NCBI RefSeq assembly: GCF_021130785.1
Contig: NC_060207.1
Span: 5,779,001 to 5,843,000 of the forward strand
Direction: 5' to 3'
DNA: 64,000 nucleotides
Origin: Homalodisca vitripennis
Taxonomy: Eukaryota > Arthropoda > Insecta > Hemiptera > Cicadellidae
In this document: positions 25,801-38,019 of the stretch, piece by piece
Layout of the letters: each line of letters opens with the position of its first letter
How positions within the stretch are numbered: the first letter of the stretch is position 1
Translations under genes and position numbers: made by a program
The notes under the pieces: generated by a model
The model's input: only the letters and a program-made list of their open reading frames with translations
The model's database searches: none
Told to the model about the DNA's origin: nothing

Positions 25801-27910
25801 TTGGGGTCCAGAATGCAGACAGCGAAGCAAAGTTTATGTATACCATCTAAATACTACATCGAATTTCTTTGCAAACATTCCGTTAGCTTAATTCAATATC
25901 CTCAAAAATTGCAGTAAATCATGAAACAATTTAGACCAATGTGGAATAACACTAAGGTCGCCCTTAGTAAAAGCTCTGCAAAGAGATGGTATTCTATCAT
26001 ATTTTGGAAATTGGAGAAGGCACACATTATTTAAATTAGGTACTCATTATCAGTGATCACTGTTAAGAGGACCGACATTACGTGAAGTTGTGAGGTTTAC
26101 TTATTTCAGGTTTATAAGTGGGGGAGTATTACCACTTCTGGCTCGAACTAATTATACTTCTGACGCCAAATTGTGTTTTAATCTTTTGTCTCAATAAACA
26201 TCTATAGGCCTATATGTATATTTTTAGTGACGTTGAATTTAATACAGTACAGTTTTCCGAGATTTTTTAATATAGATATTTTTATCGAAAATAAAACATC
26301 AAAGATGTAAAAATTTCCTTCCTTACGACAGTTGTTATTAGTTTTACATAACAAATAAATCTCTTAAACATGTTTAATTTTGCGAATTTCCAGAATATCA
26401 CTGAAAAAAATCAAATAAATCAAACTTAACCCGTAGTACTAATAATAAACAACTAAACAATATAACTAATAAGATTTATACCAGTTTATAGAATATTTAT
26501 AAGTTCGTCAAAGAAATCATATTTATAAAAAGGAGAAAAACAGATTCGTTAAGATTTAAATATTACTTTGATTTGTAATTTCAGCATTCCACATATTTTT
26601 TGGAATTAAATAGGTTAAGGAATTAGTTCTAAGTGTTCAATTTCTTTGAGGTAGCAATTTTCTACATGATTTTGGTTAAGTTGAATTGCAAGGACAGACA
26701 ATGATGTCGCAGAATGTTTGTGAATAATATCATACCAACCATTGCAAAAGAGCTCTAAAAAGAATGATTGGTTTCCAATATATCTTTGCACACATACACG
26801 CACGCGCGCGTGTTTATATGTATGTACGTTTGACTAAGAAGCAAACTAGAGCCAAAAGGAGTCTACTTCCGGTGCTTGTGTCCCATTTAGATTGTCATGG
26901 GTGAATTAAAAAGGCCTAACATCGGTTTCCCTTACTCTCCGATGTACATTGGTCCTAATTTTATTCACTGCACGTTAAACGGTTCTCGAGATAATGTGTA
27001 GTCGAACCACGTGGACAAAAACTGGAACATTACAATTTTCCTATTGTACTCACAATATTTATATTTACGTTAATGCAATAAAATAAAATTAATGTCTAAT
27101 TTGTGGCCCAGCTGGCTCGCTGCCTTTGTTGTTCATACCTCGGTGTTCGTTTTTCTAAGGTATGAATAATTGGAAACACGATATAGTACAGTATATGCTG
27201 TTGCTCTCCAATCCCGGTTCATTATATCATCCTATTTGCGTTTAGTCTAGGAATTATATGAATATTTATATAACTAATTAGTATGGAATGGCTCATCAGC
27301 GAAAAACTAATTTACTTCCGATGGGTTACTCTCATGGCGTATTACTTCCAGATATTATGGTCATGGGTTTACTGCGCTCGCTTGTCTCCTCAAATTGTAG
27401 TCACGGTTGAACCGTTTCTTCTGTTCAGATACTGAAAATATGCTGTCCCACAATGTGGAAATAAGTCATAATATATTATATGTACACTGCTGCCCTCTAT
27501 AGTAAAACTTATATAATACTATGTGTAATTACTATTATATGTATAACACAATAAAAATGTATTCATGCAAACGTGTACAAAGTATTTTGGATTTTATTTC
27601 ACATGAAATTTACAGAAGTTTGGTTATTTCTATGATTATGCCATATATACTTAATACATTATAAAAATCACAATATTTCATAGTCAATTAAGGGAAATGT
27701 ATACAATGCTATCAGATTTCAACTATTCATTGAAACAACCTCTCTCATTAAAACCTGTGGTTATTAAGGTTGAATATTCCTTGCAATTTACGCATTTATA
27801 TTAACCTATTAACGCATACAGTCTGATTAATCAGACGCTGAGTATTTCATTTATAATACTGGTAATTTTAGTTTTTAGAATGTTATGTTCGTATTCCTGG
27901 TTCATTAAAG
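25801..27910. other. Unassigned AT-rich DNA
   Basis: No gene or repeat recognised. A short ACACGCACGCGCGCGTG stretch lies near 26795-26813. A 62-codon minus-strand open frame (26615-26803) has ordinary-looking composition but no recognisable domain. Confidence 0.4.
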
Positions 27911-27913
27911 CTT

Positions 27914-28754
27914 AATAAAATCAGTGAGCACAGTTAGTGGTCCTAACCGTACTCTCTTAGATACAATAACGTCTATGACTACATTTACAGTCACACATGA
28001 AAGTGTAATAAAATCAGTGAGCACAGTTAGTGGACCTAACCGTACTCTCTTAGATACAATAACGTCTATGACTACATTTACAGTCACACATGAAAGTGTA
28101 ATAAAATCAGTGAGCACAGTTAGTGGTCCTAACCGTACTCTCTTAGATACAATAACGTCTATGACTACATTTACAGTCACACATGAAAGTGTAATAAAAT
28201 CAGTGAGCACAGTTAGTGGTCCTAACCGTACTCTCTTAGATACAATAACGTCTATGACTACATTTACAGTCACACATGACACATGAAAGTGTAATAAAAT
28301 CAGTGAGCACAGTTAGTGGTCCTAACCGTACTCTCTTAGATACAATAACGTCTATGACTACATTTACAGTCACACATGAAAGTGTAATAAAATCAGTGAG
28401 CACAGTTAGTGGACCTAACCGTACTCTCTTAGATACAATAACGTCTATGACTACATTTACAGTCACACATGAAAGTGTAATAAAATCAGTGAGCACAGTT
28501 AGTGGTCCTAACCGTACTCTCTTAGATACAATAACGTCTATGACTACATTTACAGTCACACATGAAAGTGTAATAAAATCAGTGAGCACAGTTAGTGGTC
28601 CTAACCGTACTCTCTTAGATACAATAACGTCTATGACTACATTTACAGTCACACATGAAAGTGTAATAAAATCAGTGAGCACAGTTAGTGGTCCTAACCG
28701 TACTCTCTTAGATACAATAACGTTTATGACTACATTTACAGTCACACATGAAAG
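27914..28754. repeat. Tandem repeat, 93-bp unit, 9 copies
   Basis: AATAAAATCAGTGAGCAC recurs at 27914 and 28007 and then at 93-bp spacing, to about 28754. Units are almost identical: GGTCC or GGACC, and one GTTTATG for GTCTATG. One junction near 28278 has 7 extra bases. Because 93 is a multiple of three, long frames stay open on both strands; see the rejected list. Confidence 0.97.
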
Positions 28755-29380
28755 GTTAGATCTATTTCAAACTACTACTTATAGTGCATGTTTAATATTT
28801 GTAATTTGTTTTGTAACCATGCAGCAATCATGTTTTATAACTTATCTCACTAAAATACATTATTTAAGTTTATTTGTTAGTTTAGTTCGATATACCGGGC
28901 ACCACGCATTTGGAAGTGTATCTCGTATAACATGGGTTGGTATTGTTTATCTTTATATTTTTAACTGTAAATTACATCCTAAAATAAAGATTATGATGTA
29001 AATGACAGTAAAACAATGTGTATTTGAAACATAACTTGAAGTTTAAAATACAGTATTGTTTCAGTACATCTTCCCTTCTGGAAAGAGCCATATGAACTTT
29101 TTTTTAGCCTGAATATTATTTTTAGATTTACGTACTATTTCATGTTTACATCTATGTACAATAATTATACAATCACTATTAATTTTTATATTTTGAAATT
29201 TGGTGTTGGTGGAATTCTCACAGAGCTTTTTTCATTCCAACGGCAAAACCATTAATTATACAACAATAAGGAACAAATAACAAACTCTAAACTACTAATA
29301 AGTTCGAAACAATGAATAACAATCTATAACAACAAAATAAGAATATGCCGTTTTTGTAATTGTAAAACTAATGTAAAAAT
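28755..29380. other. Unassigned DNA downstream of the 93-bp array
   Basis: AT-rich. The open frame that leaves the array and ends at 29001 has no recognisable protein. The segment 29300-29380 resembles 40626-40690 and may be the 3' untranslated end of the LINE that follows on the minus strand. Confidence 0.35.
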
Positions 29381-30210
29381 GTTTATGCAGGAGCATATTG
29401 GAAGAGAACTTCCTCCAAATGTTGAGGCACTTTCATGAAATAAATCGATGGTACGGCAGAAACTGCTCCCCAGCCTCATTATTCTCGCAAGTGGACCATG
29501 GATGTCACACGCACGTGAGTGATGACACCTGCCGAACAGATCGAGAGGCCGAGTCCTTGAGGTATTAAATATTCTCCTTTACATCTTCTTCTTGACTTCC
29601 ACTTAAATATTGAAGCTGTACATCTTTAAAACATTGATTCACCATTCTCAGTAAAGAACAATCACTCTTATAGGTTGCTGGCCACCATCTTAGTCCTGAG
29701 ACTTTCGTCCTGGTCTCTGACACATCCTGAGCATCTTTGTAAGAAAATCGGGTTCCTTTATGTAGTGCGGAAATCCTCTTGGGAGAGGAGCATTGGACAG
29801 TCGAGTAGGCCGCTCATCAATTTAGCATAAAACAAGACATCGACAACTTTACGTCTGCCGAAAGGAGAAGCTCGGCCAGCAGTTGAGTAAGTGGCACCTC
29901 CCTAAAACGCAGTGTCTGACGAATCCCCAACAGTCTTCAGGATCCACTAACTCTGGATAGGGGACCAAATAGGGCCAGCATACTCCAGGATCTGACTGCC
30001 AAAGGATGAAAAGAGCGATAAATCCCGATATCTTGTGAGGACTTCTGCATACATCACGTGTCTTCATTGCTGACGATCGTCTGGAGACATTGCTATGTGT
30101 TCAGTCAGATGGACCTGATGTTGACATCCTAGATCCAACAAATTACTTATTAGTACCATGTACCATGACATAGGCCGACGCCAATGTCACCAATAGACTT
30201 AGTGCAAACT
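29381..30210 (-). pseudogene. Jockey-type LINE, reverse transcriptase C-terminal remnant
   Basis: On the minus strand, shifting frames give words of the region after the catalytic site in jockey-like reverse transcriptases: SQILEYAGPIWSPIQS near 29950-30000, then GRRKVVDVLFYAKLMSG and LLDCPMLLS near 29790-29870. Near the 3' end come RTRPLDLFGR and ARIMRLGSSF (29440-29540), followed by a segment that reads into FGGSSLP. These fit the usual order of the family C-terminus. Several frame changes and stops show it is dead. The catalytic YADD region is not present, so this is a 5'-truncated copy. Confidence 0.75.
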
Positions 30211-30955
30211 GCCCAGGAAAAGCCAAGTTCATATTTACTAAATGTTAGGTGGAACAGTAGAAATGAAACGAACTTATAATAAGGGATTGTTTACCATGTA
30301 TTGTATTGTTTCAGCAAAAATGCCTGATTAATAATAAAATTGCGATGTAAAATGCTCTTTTGAATTAGCATCTTTAATTTTAATTATAATTAAAACGTTT
30401 TTCAGAGAAATCGCTGAATTAATACCTCTATACTTCATTATTTTAGTGTATATTTAAGGTTTACACAATCAGAAAGTAAAGGGAGTTAAGGGAGACAGTT
30501 GTTGGTTTGATTGTTAAAAGCCTTTAACGATAAAGGAATACCACTCCAATAGTTATCCTTCGCAGTCATCTAGACTTATCTATCAGCCCTTTCTGTCCCA
30601 TCGATATGTACGAAAAGAGATTTGCTCTTGGATATCCATTGGGTGTCCAGGATTTAGTGCCATATCGGTTTATTGATGAAAATACTCAATATGTTCTGCT
30701 GGAAGACACAAACCAGCCAGATATTAACCCTCCTGGGATATTAATCTTCTATTTATTTGGACGGTATTTATTTGGGTCCAACTACCCTAGTTAGTACCTC
30801 GGATATAGTGATATTGTTTTGTATTGTAGATACCATTTTACTCTTTGTCCACTGAAGTAGTTTGTACAAGTGTATAAAGTTTGATTTCAGTCTCAGAAAT
30901 GTTTACATTTACTGTTTCTGTTCTACTTTTGACATTATTAGATATATCGTAGCTA
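30211..30955. other. Unassigned DNA
   Basis: A 62-codon plus-strand open frame at 30606-30794 shows no recognisable motif. Nothing else seen. Confidence 0.35.
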
Positions 30956-30957
30956 TG

Positions 30958-31180
30958 GTGGAAAGGGTTGATTCAATGTGAATGTTGAGTTTAGCTCCGA
31001 TTCACCTTTCTCTTATTGCAGCGTCTGGGATCTGACGCTTTCACAGGCTTAACTCCTGGAGTCTGGAGTCGTGTTCGCCTGAAGAGATCCAAAAAAGTCC
31101 TTGTTTCGACATCAGAGACGTTTAGACTTTAAAATACAGTATACTCTAGGAGAAGAGGTATTCTCATTCACAAACCTGAT
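30958..31180 (+). repeat. Family A copy
   Basis: GGTTGATTCAATGTGAATG, GAGTTTAGCTCCGATTCACC, GGGATCTGACGCT, GTTCGCCTGAAGAGATCC and TTTCGACATCAGAGACGT in order. The middle segment around the AAGAAGCCC words is deleted. It ends in TACTCTAGGAGAAGAGGTAT, which resembles the 17940 copy. Confidence 0.8.
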
Positions 31181-31439
31181 GATGATAATATTTTTTTATA
31201 ACCTATGGAATTTAGTATACGAAAATTAAAAAATTATAAACCATGAATAGTTCGTTCAATGACTGTAAGACGTAAATTCTAGCACGTTTATGATCTTTGT
31301 AAGCGATTATATAGTTCGTTGTTTGCGTAATAAATCATATAACTTTTAATTTAAAAATGTAAATCAGTCCCTAACGACCATTATGTTAAAATGTACATAA
31401 TTAATAATTTTATATTCAATTAAACACTAATAGGTTCGG

Positions 31440-31770
31440 TAGTATTTCACAGTGCAGAGTCCGTGCTTTCACTACGGTCGTTACAAACTGCCGAAAATTA
31501 CCCGGTGCTCCGGAAAGGCCTGAAATGAGTGATGGCATTATTTAATAACACGCCGTATAAAACCAACATTAGATCACATTAACGCAGCCCGCAATCTGTC
31601 AAAACTAGCGTGCCGGTTGTAGGAGGCGGTGGCGCGAGAGCTGAGCGGTAGCGATGTACGAGACTACCCTGTAATTATACAATCATTCTTCTGTCACATT
31701 AGCTGACAACTTCATCCGACTGATAAATATTAATGGAGGAGGCCACGAATGCTATCCTAGACACCTACTT
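31440..31770. other. Higher-complexity island (candidate regulatory)
   Basis: Less AT-rich, with GGCGGTGGCGCGAGAGC near 31626 and GATAAATATTAATGGAGGAGG near 31720. No coding frame recognised. Composition and context suggest a conserved non-coding element, but I cannot test conservation. Confidence 0.25.
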
Positions 31771-32502
31771 TAATCATGGTTTACGCTGAAACTCTGACTA
31801 ATTGCAGTACTTGACTGTACGGTACTACTCGTACCGTTACTGACTACCTTAGTCCTAGTCGTGACCCCTGTTGACGGTGGTGTAGTCGGATTTTATTGGG
31901 CTAATTTTAATTACAGAGTCATAGCATTTTTAACACTATTCCCGCAAAAATATAAAAAAGGAAACACGATTTGATTATTCTTGTATGGAACATAGGTGTT
32001 TTAAAGTAGTGACTTTGGGAATGTCGTAAACAGAGCTAAAGAAATATGTGTGAATATAGATTTTTTCTAGTTTAAAATAGTCATATGAGTTTATGACTGG
32101 ATAATAAATTTTTAACACAAAGAGAGTGATAAATACACGATACAGATAGTATATATATAAAATACATCCTATTCTCTACAATATTCTTTCAAATAAATAA
32201 TGAATCCGCATTCCCGCCCATTGGTGGTGGTCCACAGGTTGGGCAGAGGGGGATTCTTTAATTTACTTTTTACACTTACTTTTAACTTTGGTTTTTCAGA
32301 TTACTTCAAATATTACTCCAAACTCCAACAAATACATGCGGAATTATAATTTCTTTCCTGTTTTCCTGTCTTCAAGAAACGTATCAAAAGTATTGTGGTT
32401 CAAAAGTGTTAAAACTAAAATATTAACTTAGCCGAAAACCAATGCATCACCTTGAACATTAACACGTGCCTCTGAACCTCCTGCCTATAATGTGCAGAAC
32501 AC
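31771..32502. other. Unassigned AT-rich DNA
   Basis: No gene or repeat recognised. Confidence 0.35.
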
Positions 32503-32849
32503 AAATCTACAACCACAACCATCACAACCACCACAACCATTACCACCACCACAACCATTACAACCACCACAACCATTACCACCACCACAACCATTACCAC
32601 CACCACAACCATTACCACCACCACAACCATTACAACCACCACAACCATTACCACCACCACAACCATTACAACCACCACAACCATCACAACCACCACAACC
32701 ATTACCACTACCACAACCACCACAACCATTACAACCACCACAACCATTACCACCACCATAACCACCACAACCATCACAACCACCACAACCATCACAACCA
32801 CCACAACCATTACAACCACCACAACCATTACAACCATTACCACCACCAC
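32503..32849. repeat. Imperfect minisatellite of ACCACAACCATT words (3/6/15-bp periodicity)
   Basis: Repeats of CCACCACAACCATTA and variants with period 15 or 18. All six frames are nearly free of stops, giving apparent proteins rich in His/Asn, Pro/Gln, Val/Met or Gly/Cys depending on frame. That is expected from composition and is not evidence of a gene. Confidence 0.95.
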
Positions 32850-33229
32850 TGCTGGGACATATCTTTATTTGTGATTGGACTACAGGTGTACAGTTATACC
32901 CATTCTGCACTGCTTTGGAACATTGCGTAGAAACTGTTTTGAAGAAGCCACCTTGAGTGTTGAGATGTTTTACCGATGGTTATAACTATGGTGGCTTAAT
33001 CGTCACCCCCTGGTCATGGCCCTTTAAGACGACAAAAAATAGGAAAATGTGCTTTGATCACTTCAAATAAACTAACTACATGTATTCAAGTAGGAATTTT
33101 GAACATTTTTTTTAACCAGGCAAAAAACCGCTGAATGTAAGAATTTAAGTCTACAGAAATTATACCAACTTGTTGACTGAAGAAAGCAAATGGTATGTAA
33201 GGAAATTAAATATTTGGTATGGTAAAAGT

Positions 33230-33330
33230 TTTTATGAGAAGTTTTATGCCTATTTATCTGTCCGTACGATCTCTCGAGATATACCGATATAACATCAACT
33301 TCGGTGATTGAGCGTGTCACCATAGGATTT
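33230..33330 (-). repeat. Possible family C fragment
   Basis: CTATTTATCTGTCCGTACGA followed by TCTCGAGATATACC matches the 'washed-out' TCTGTCC..ACTCGAGA part of family C (compare 45430). Short and uncertain. Confidence 0.3.
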
Positions 33331-33699
33331 GGATGCGGTAAATTGAACTTTTCTTGAATTTATTTAAATTTATTTTTACGTGTTGCCTTCTTCAGTAATG
33401 AACTTATTTCACAAGATATTAACAAAATTATTTTTCGAATTATAGCAATAGACAATGGTGTAGAGCGGAGTCAGATCAGAGTGGTCTTGTATTCTCTCAT
33501 AGCTGGGTCTGTCGAGTCTCAGATCACATGTTACGAAGCAATGACTCAGGCTTTACAAACTATTTAAATTATATTCAAAATGAAATACAGCTGTCCATTA
33601 AATTACTCCGTGCAACTTTATAATCATAATTTTTACCTCAAGGATAATAAATACTGGAAGCTAGAACTGTACAAGATAAAATGACACAGCTTACATTAC

Positions 33700-34900
33700 A
33701 CCCATATTAATATGTAGGAGTAAACGGAAACTAAGTGTACAATTAGGTATAAAAACCCTCAACAGACACGTACGTACGCGCATAATGCATCCAATAAAAC
33801 CGAGTTGATTATTGCTCCGACAGGCTGTGGCCAGTTTATAACACGTTATCAGTGCCAGCGGTGAAGTGCCAGTGCTTGCAGACGTAGTGCAGTGGCCCCA
33901 CACAACGACGTGTGACGTACGTCTGTGGTGCATAACTGGATTACCATAAAACATACACAAACTCGATGTAAGCGCGTGTAGGCCAGAAAACGCTCAAGAT
34001 ATGACCGGCGATTGCGTCTATTTATGACAGGTCATCTTCCGGTATTGGCCGCCCCACACTATGAAACTGGATGTTATCTCGTTGAATTAATTTAGGAACA
34101 GCCCGAGGCACTATCTCGTCAGTTACCTCGCTTCTGCCGCAACACGTATTTGATTACGTGAGGTCTTGTAAAGTGGATAACTAAACATGTGCTTGTACCT
34201 GACATGTGTTTCTGTCCCTCCTTCCTTGTCAGTGTTTTACACCTGGTTTGGTATCGTTTCAAGGTTTTCTTTATATTAAAATTATACTTTTGGTGGGGAA
34301 TTAAAGCAGAAGATACCACGAAATACCACGGCCACTAGTTCGTCATATCAATTTACGACCAGCCTTCATCGCGCCACGACGAAAATTGAGCCATTCTGTT
34401 TCGGTTGTGACACCTTTAATTATATTTATTATTGTTTCTAATGGCTCAATTTGAAGTTTCAAAAACATTACGAGCTAACGAACTCACTCAATTACAAAAG
34501 TAATTCTGAGCTCAGAGCCACAGGACTCTAGCAAATCGTCTAGGAGCGGAGGAATAGTCCAATTAAAATGGTGCATGCCTCGGTCTCCTAACGACCGGAC
34601 GCCCGCACTAATACAAAGGCGTCATTAATTTCATTTACATAATTTTCTAAAGTGCGGCGATGAAAATTAATTGAGATGTAACATTGTGCTTCGCGTCATT
34701 AAGTACACGGAGGTCATAGTCGCGTCAGTCAGACGAACCGCAGTGCGGTCGATGTCAACAGGTATTTATCAGGGACGCGTGCTTGGCCCGGTCTTCTTTA
34801 CAGCAGCGAACCACAGACCTTTGCTTGTGTTAGGACTGTCCAAAGGTACTTTAGGTACGCAACGCAAAAATCAAAAGTAGAAACAAATAACTGGTCCATC
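33700..34900. other. Higher-complexity island with hairpin (candidate regulatory)
   Basis: Less AT-rich stretches alternate with homeodomain-like TAAT words. It includes a perfect 13-bp inverted repeat (34383-34395 and 34440-34452) and a GTCCAATTAAAAT word near 34557 that is repeated at 40729. Open frames such as 34671-34880 have no recognisable protein. Confidence 0.3.
34383..34452. repeat. Perfect 13-bp inverted repeat, 44-bp loop
   Basis: AAATTGAGCCATT at 34383-34395 pairs with AATGGCTCAATTT at 34440-34452. The loop is AT-rich. It could be a hairpin or a paired protein-binding site. Confidence 0.85.
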
Positions 34901-35880
34901 CACACCTATAGCTAACGACCGTTATAACACAAAAACATTTTTTTCCATTATTTGTTATTACTTTACAAGAAATTTTCCATCAAAATACAGAACGCTTGTT
35001 ATATTGAAAATTGTGTAAAGAGATTTGAAAGCCTTTTAGATCAAAGGTATAATTAGATCAAAAATGATAAATGATACTTGATTGTTACTGGAAAGAAGAC
35101 ATTAAAGAATGTGTTACAATTAGCTTTGTAGAATAAAGATACTTCAAAAGATTTCGAAGATTTTTTATTAAAATAGCTTAAGAAATTAGAATCCAACAAT
35201 TACGAGTAAGACAGCTATAGATTCGGTTCATTTTTCATTGAGATTTACTGTTTAATTTCTCACATTCATTTATGGTACAGTGAACAGTATTTTACATTGA
35301 TTTTCTGACTGTCCCAAAAGTGCTCTAGAAACGCAATGTTCATATTTACTTATATAAAGCTACATATGTGAGCAAGCGTAGGTACGACAAAGTGATGACA
35401 CCTCGCAGTTGACGACGGCCTGGCGAGTATAAGAGTGTAGGTATTGGAACCGCCCACTCCTCTCACCTCGAAATAAAACCGTGAGCAGAGAGCGGACTCG
35501 GCTGCTGTAACTCTCGGTAAATTGAGCGACAAATGCTAGAAGTGGACAGTTTACAGATCGCAGCCAGTGGCTTCGGTGCCAGCTTCAATTAGTGCCCGGC
35601 CACTAGCAGCCACGGCCGTTTTGGCCCGAGATATTCCCATTGTCCCATCCCTCTTTATTGATTTACTGCGTTTTGATTTGCCCTGCGTACTCCTGTACTT
35701 GTCATTTCGGTACTGTTCTCTCTACCTATAAATTCTGCACAGAAGAATCATTGGAGGTAAATATAGGAAATGATCCACTTGTGCCCTACTGTTTGGTGCA
35801 TCTCACAAGAAATAGATTATAACAATTTACTACTTTTGATACCTTTAATGGTCATTAGTTAGCCTATATGTTTTATTATA
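34901..35880. other. Unassigned DNA
   Basis: AT-rich except for about 35360-35640, which is less AT-rich and includes GGCGAGTATAAGAGTG near 35420. A promoter reading would rest on that single TATA-like word, so I do not call one. Confidence 0.3.
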
Positions 35881-37162
35881 CAGGATGTCCCACGAGTAAC
35901 GCGAGAAACACCTTCTTTCTGTTTTTACGAAGAACGCTCATTCAATAAACTGATATTACACTTTCTGTTTTTTTTCGTATGTGTTGATCTAATTAAACAT
36001 TATTTTTTAATTTTGTGTTTGTTTATTATTAGTCTATTTTACATTATTCTCTTCGGAATTACATTATCTAAAAGTTTTGGTTAAAACGTTTGCGGGCTAA
36101 TTGCCAATTTAATGAAATTAATGTACTTCAAATCTAAAAAAAACACGTTTTTCGAGACTGAATTTGGCATATATTGTCTTATATACAATATATTGTCTTT
36201 AGTACAATTGTTTTTACTAAGCAGATATTCTCAATATCAAAATTATTTTCTTTTACGACTAATCTACACCTCCCTGATCGAGTCAAGGCGGTATGGTATA
36301 ATACTGTGGGGCTCAGCGTCACGTAGGGAGTTTCTACGAGTATTTTATTTGCAAAAAAGAGCCGTCCGTATAATAGCCGGCGTACGTAGGAGAGCGCCAT
36401 GTAAAACATTTTTTCAGTCGTATAGAATTTTGACCCTCCCGTCTCTATACATTTACGAAATGCTTGTGCACTACAAATTCAAATACGGTTCCATCCAAAT
36501 TGGTTCGGACGTCCACAATTACAATACAAGATCCAGCGCTCAACATAGGCAAGTTCCCCACCGACTTCAGCTTAGTGCCTCACTTCCCCAGAGTATGGGG
36601 CCAAAAATTATAAAACAGGCTACCGCAAAATATTACAATGGAAAATAATCCTACAAAATTCAAAAAATTATTATATAACTATCTCATACAGAAAGCTTTT
36701 TACTCGGTTGGTGAGTTTTTTCCGATTAGTAATTTAAAAGTGGGTATAGAAATTGTGAAAAGTTTGAGAAATATTGTTTTATTTAGATATGCAACTTAAA
36801 CCATATTTTTCTGACGAGTGTAATACAATTATTGTAAAAATTGTCATACTACACAATAAAGAATTTGAATTTGAATTTGAATATCTCAGCAATGGGTGGC
36901 CTAACAGGTCTGAATCGTATTTTATTAAATTTTACTATTTAACATTAAATCCCATAATCCCATACATTTAACAACAATTTTTACGCCATAAAAACGCCAG
37001 TTCCGCTTTAGAAACCGTCCTTTCCTAGAAAATCGGGCGAAATCTTTCACAAGTCCTAGGTCGCTAAAAAGGCGGTTCCGGACATATGTTCAAATGAACT
37101 TTTTGATTATTTTGATTGGAGGATACCACCTAAAAGTTTGTCGTGTTACTCGTGGTACACTG
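35881..37162. mobile_element. Element with about 22-bp terminal inverted repeats, containing a nested LINE
   Basis: Left end CAGGATGTCCCACGAGTAAC at 35881 and right end, read inward on the other strand, CAGTGTACCACGAGTAACAC from 37162. The shared core is CCACGAGTAAC followed by RCGA. TATA lies directly outside each end and may be the target duplication. The non-LINE interior (35905-36240 and 36885-37140) has no recognisable gene, so this looks like a non-autonomous DNA transposon carrying a LINE insertion. Confidence 0.65.
36250..36882 (+). pseudogene. Jockey-type LINE, truncated 3' end with GAATTT tail
   Basis: The frame open to 36648 gives RLIYTSLIESRRYGIILWG, VFYLQKRAVRIIAGV, RRAPCKTFFQSY, LTLPSLYIYE, NYNTRSSAQ and LQLSASLPQSMGPK. 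This is the region after the catalytic site in jockey-like reverse transcriptases (recognised from memory). Near 36610 the frame breaks, and coding resumes from 36638 as MENNPTKFKKLLYNYLIQKA. A short untranslated end and the tail GAATTTGAATTTGAATTTGA (36861-36882) follow. The upstream part of the frame (36112-36240) has no family match and belongs to the host element. It is a 5'-truncated, dead copy, but less decayed than the one at 29.4 kb. Confidence 0.85.
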
Positions 37163-37164
37163 TA

Positions 37165-37212
37165 TATAGTTGAATTAAAAAATAAATAAATAAAAAAAAA
37201 AAAAAAAAAGGA
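37165..37212. repeat. A-rich low-complexity run
   Basis: AATAAATAAATA followed by an A run just outside the right end of the TIR element. Confidence 0.8.
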
Positions 37213-38015
37213 CGGATGCCAAAATCTAGAAAAAGGATTTCACCTGAACGTCTATAGTAAGCCCTCTAGTTAGTCACCTCTGAGCCGAGAGTAAAGTCTC
37301 ACAGTATAAACACGTGACAGGATTTACCTTCAAATCTGTGAATAGTTTCCCCTAAAATAGTAATCGATATTCATCCGCGCTAGTTGTAGTGAAGGTCGAA
37401 ATGGGAGGGCATCAAAATGGTTAAAATATAAAATTATATTTTTTATATCAAATCATATTTTAATCTTAAAACATTTAAAACCAAACTCTACCACATAAAG
37501 ATATGCTAAATCAGTGTCAGTGAAATTTGTAGTTCTCTTACAATGGTTTATAACTATTATTAATGTGTCTGACGGTGGCTTGTAATGTATGAAAGGGTTT
37601 TATAAGAAAATATGTACTGAGAAAAAGATATGACTCCATACTTTCAACCTTTTCTATGACCTCCAATTTTGACCTCCACCAGAATAAGCACGACTCTAAA
37701 TAATTTTATTTCTTAAGAAATATATCTCTATCGATTTCAGGAAAACCCAGGTTCTCTGCCTATACAGTGTAAATTTATTTATGACTGTTTAGCTAATAGA
37801 CCTTAATCCTTGATAAAATCTATTACTTTTTAAACTATAGTAAATTTAAAAAGTGTTACATTTGGTTTTTGTGGGTATCGTTGGAAAAAGAAACTTCTGC
37901 GGAGTACAGAAATCAAGATGCAGGTTCATCATATATTTCTTACATGTTTCAGTAAATTACCATATAACTAATAAATATTATTTTGTAGAATTTTAAAATT
38001 GAATCATTACATAAC
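37213..38015. other. Unassigned AT-rich DNA
   Basis: No gene or repeat recognised. Confidence 0.35.
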
Positions 38016-38019
38016 TGTT

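Noticed and set aside
26615..26803. 62-codon minus-strand open frame with ordinary-looking composition
   Set aside because: No recognisable domain, no splice or flanking support.
27924..29001. Long open frames with a 31-residue repeat, both strands
   Set aside because: The frames exist because the 93-bp unit is a multiple of three without stops. Units are identical at the DNA level, the frame breaks at a 7-bp junction, and the tail has no recognisable protein.
30606..30794. 62-codon plus-strand open frame
   Set aside because: No family match, no neighbouring exon or codon signal.
32415..32930. His/Asn-, Val/Met- and Gly/Cys-rich open frames
   Set aside because: All frames on both strands are open across an ACC/ACA/ATT minisatellite, so it is composition and not coding.
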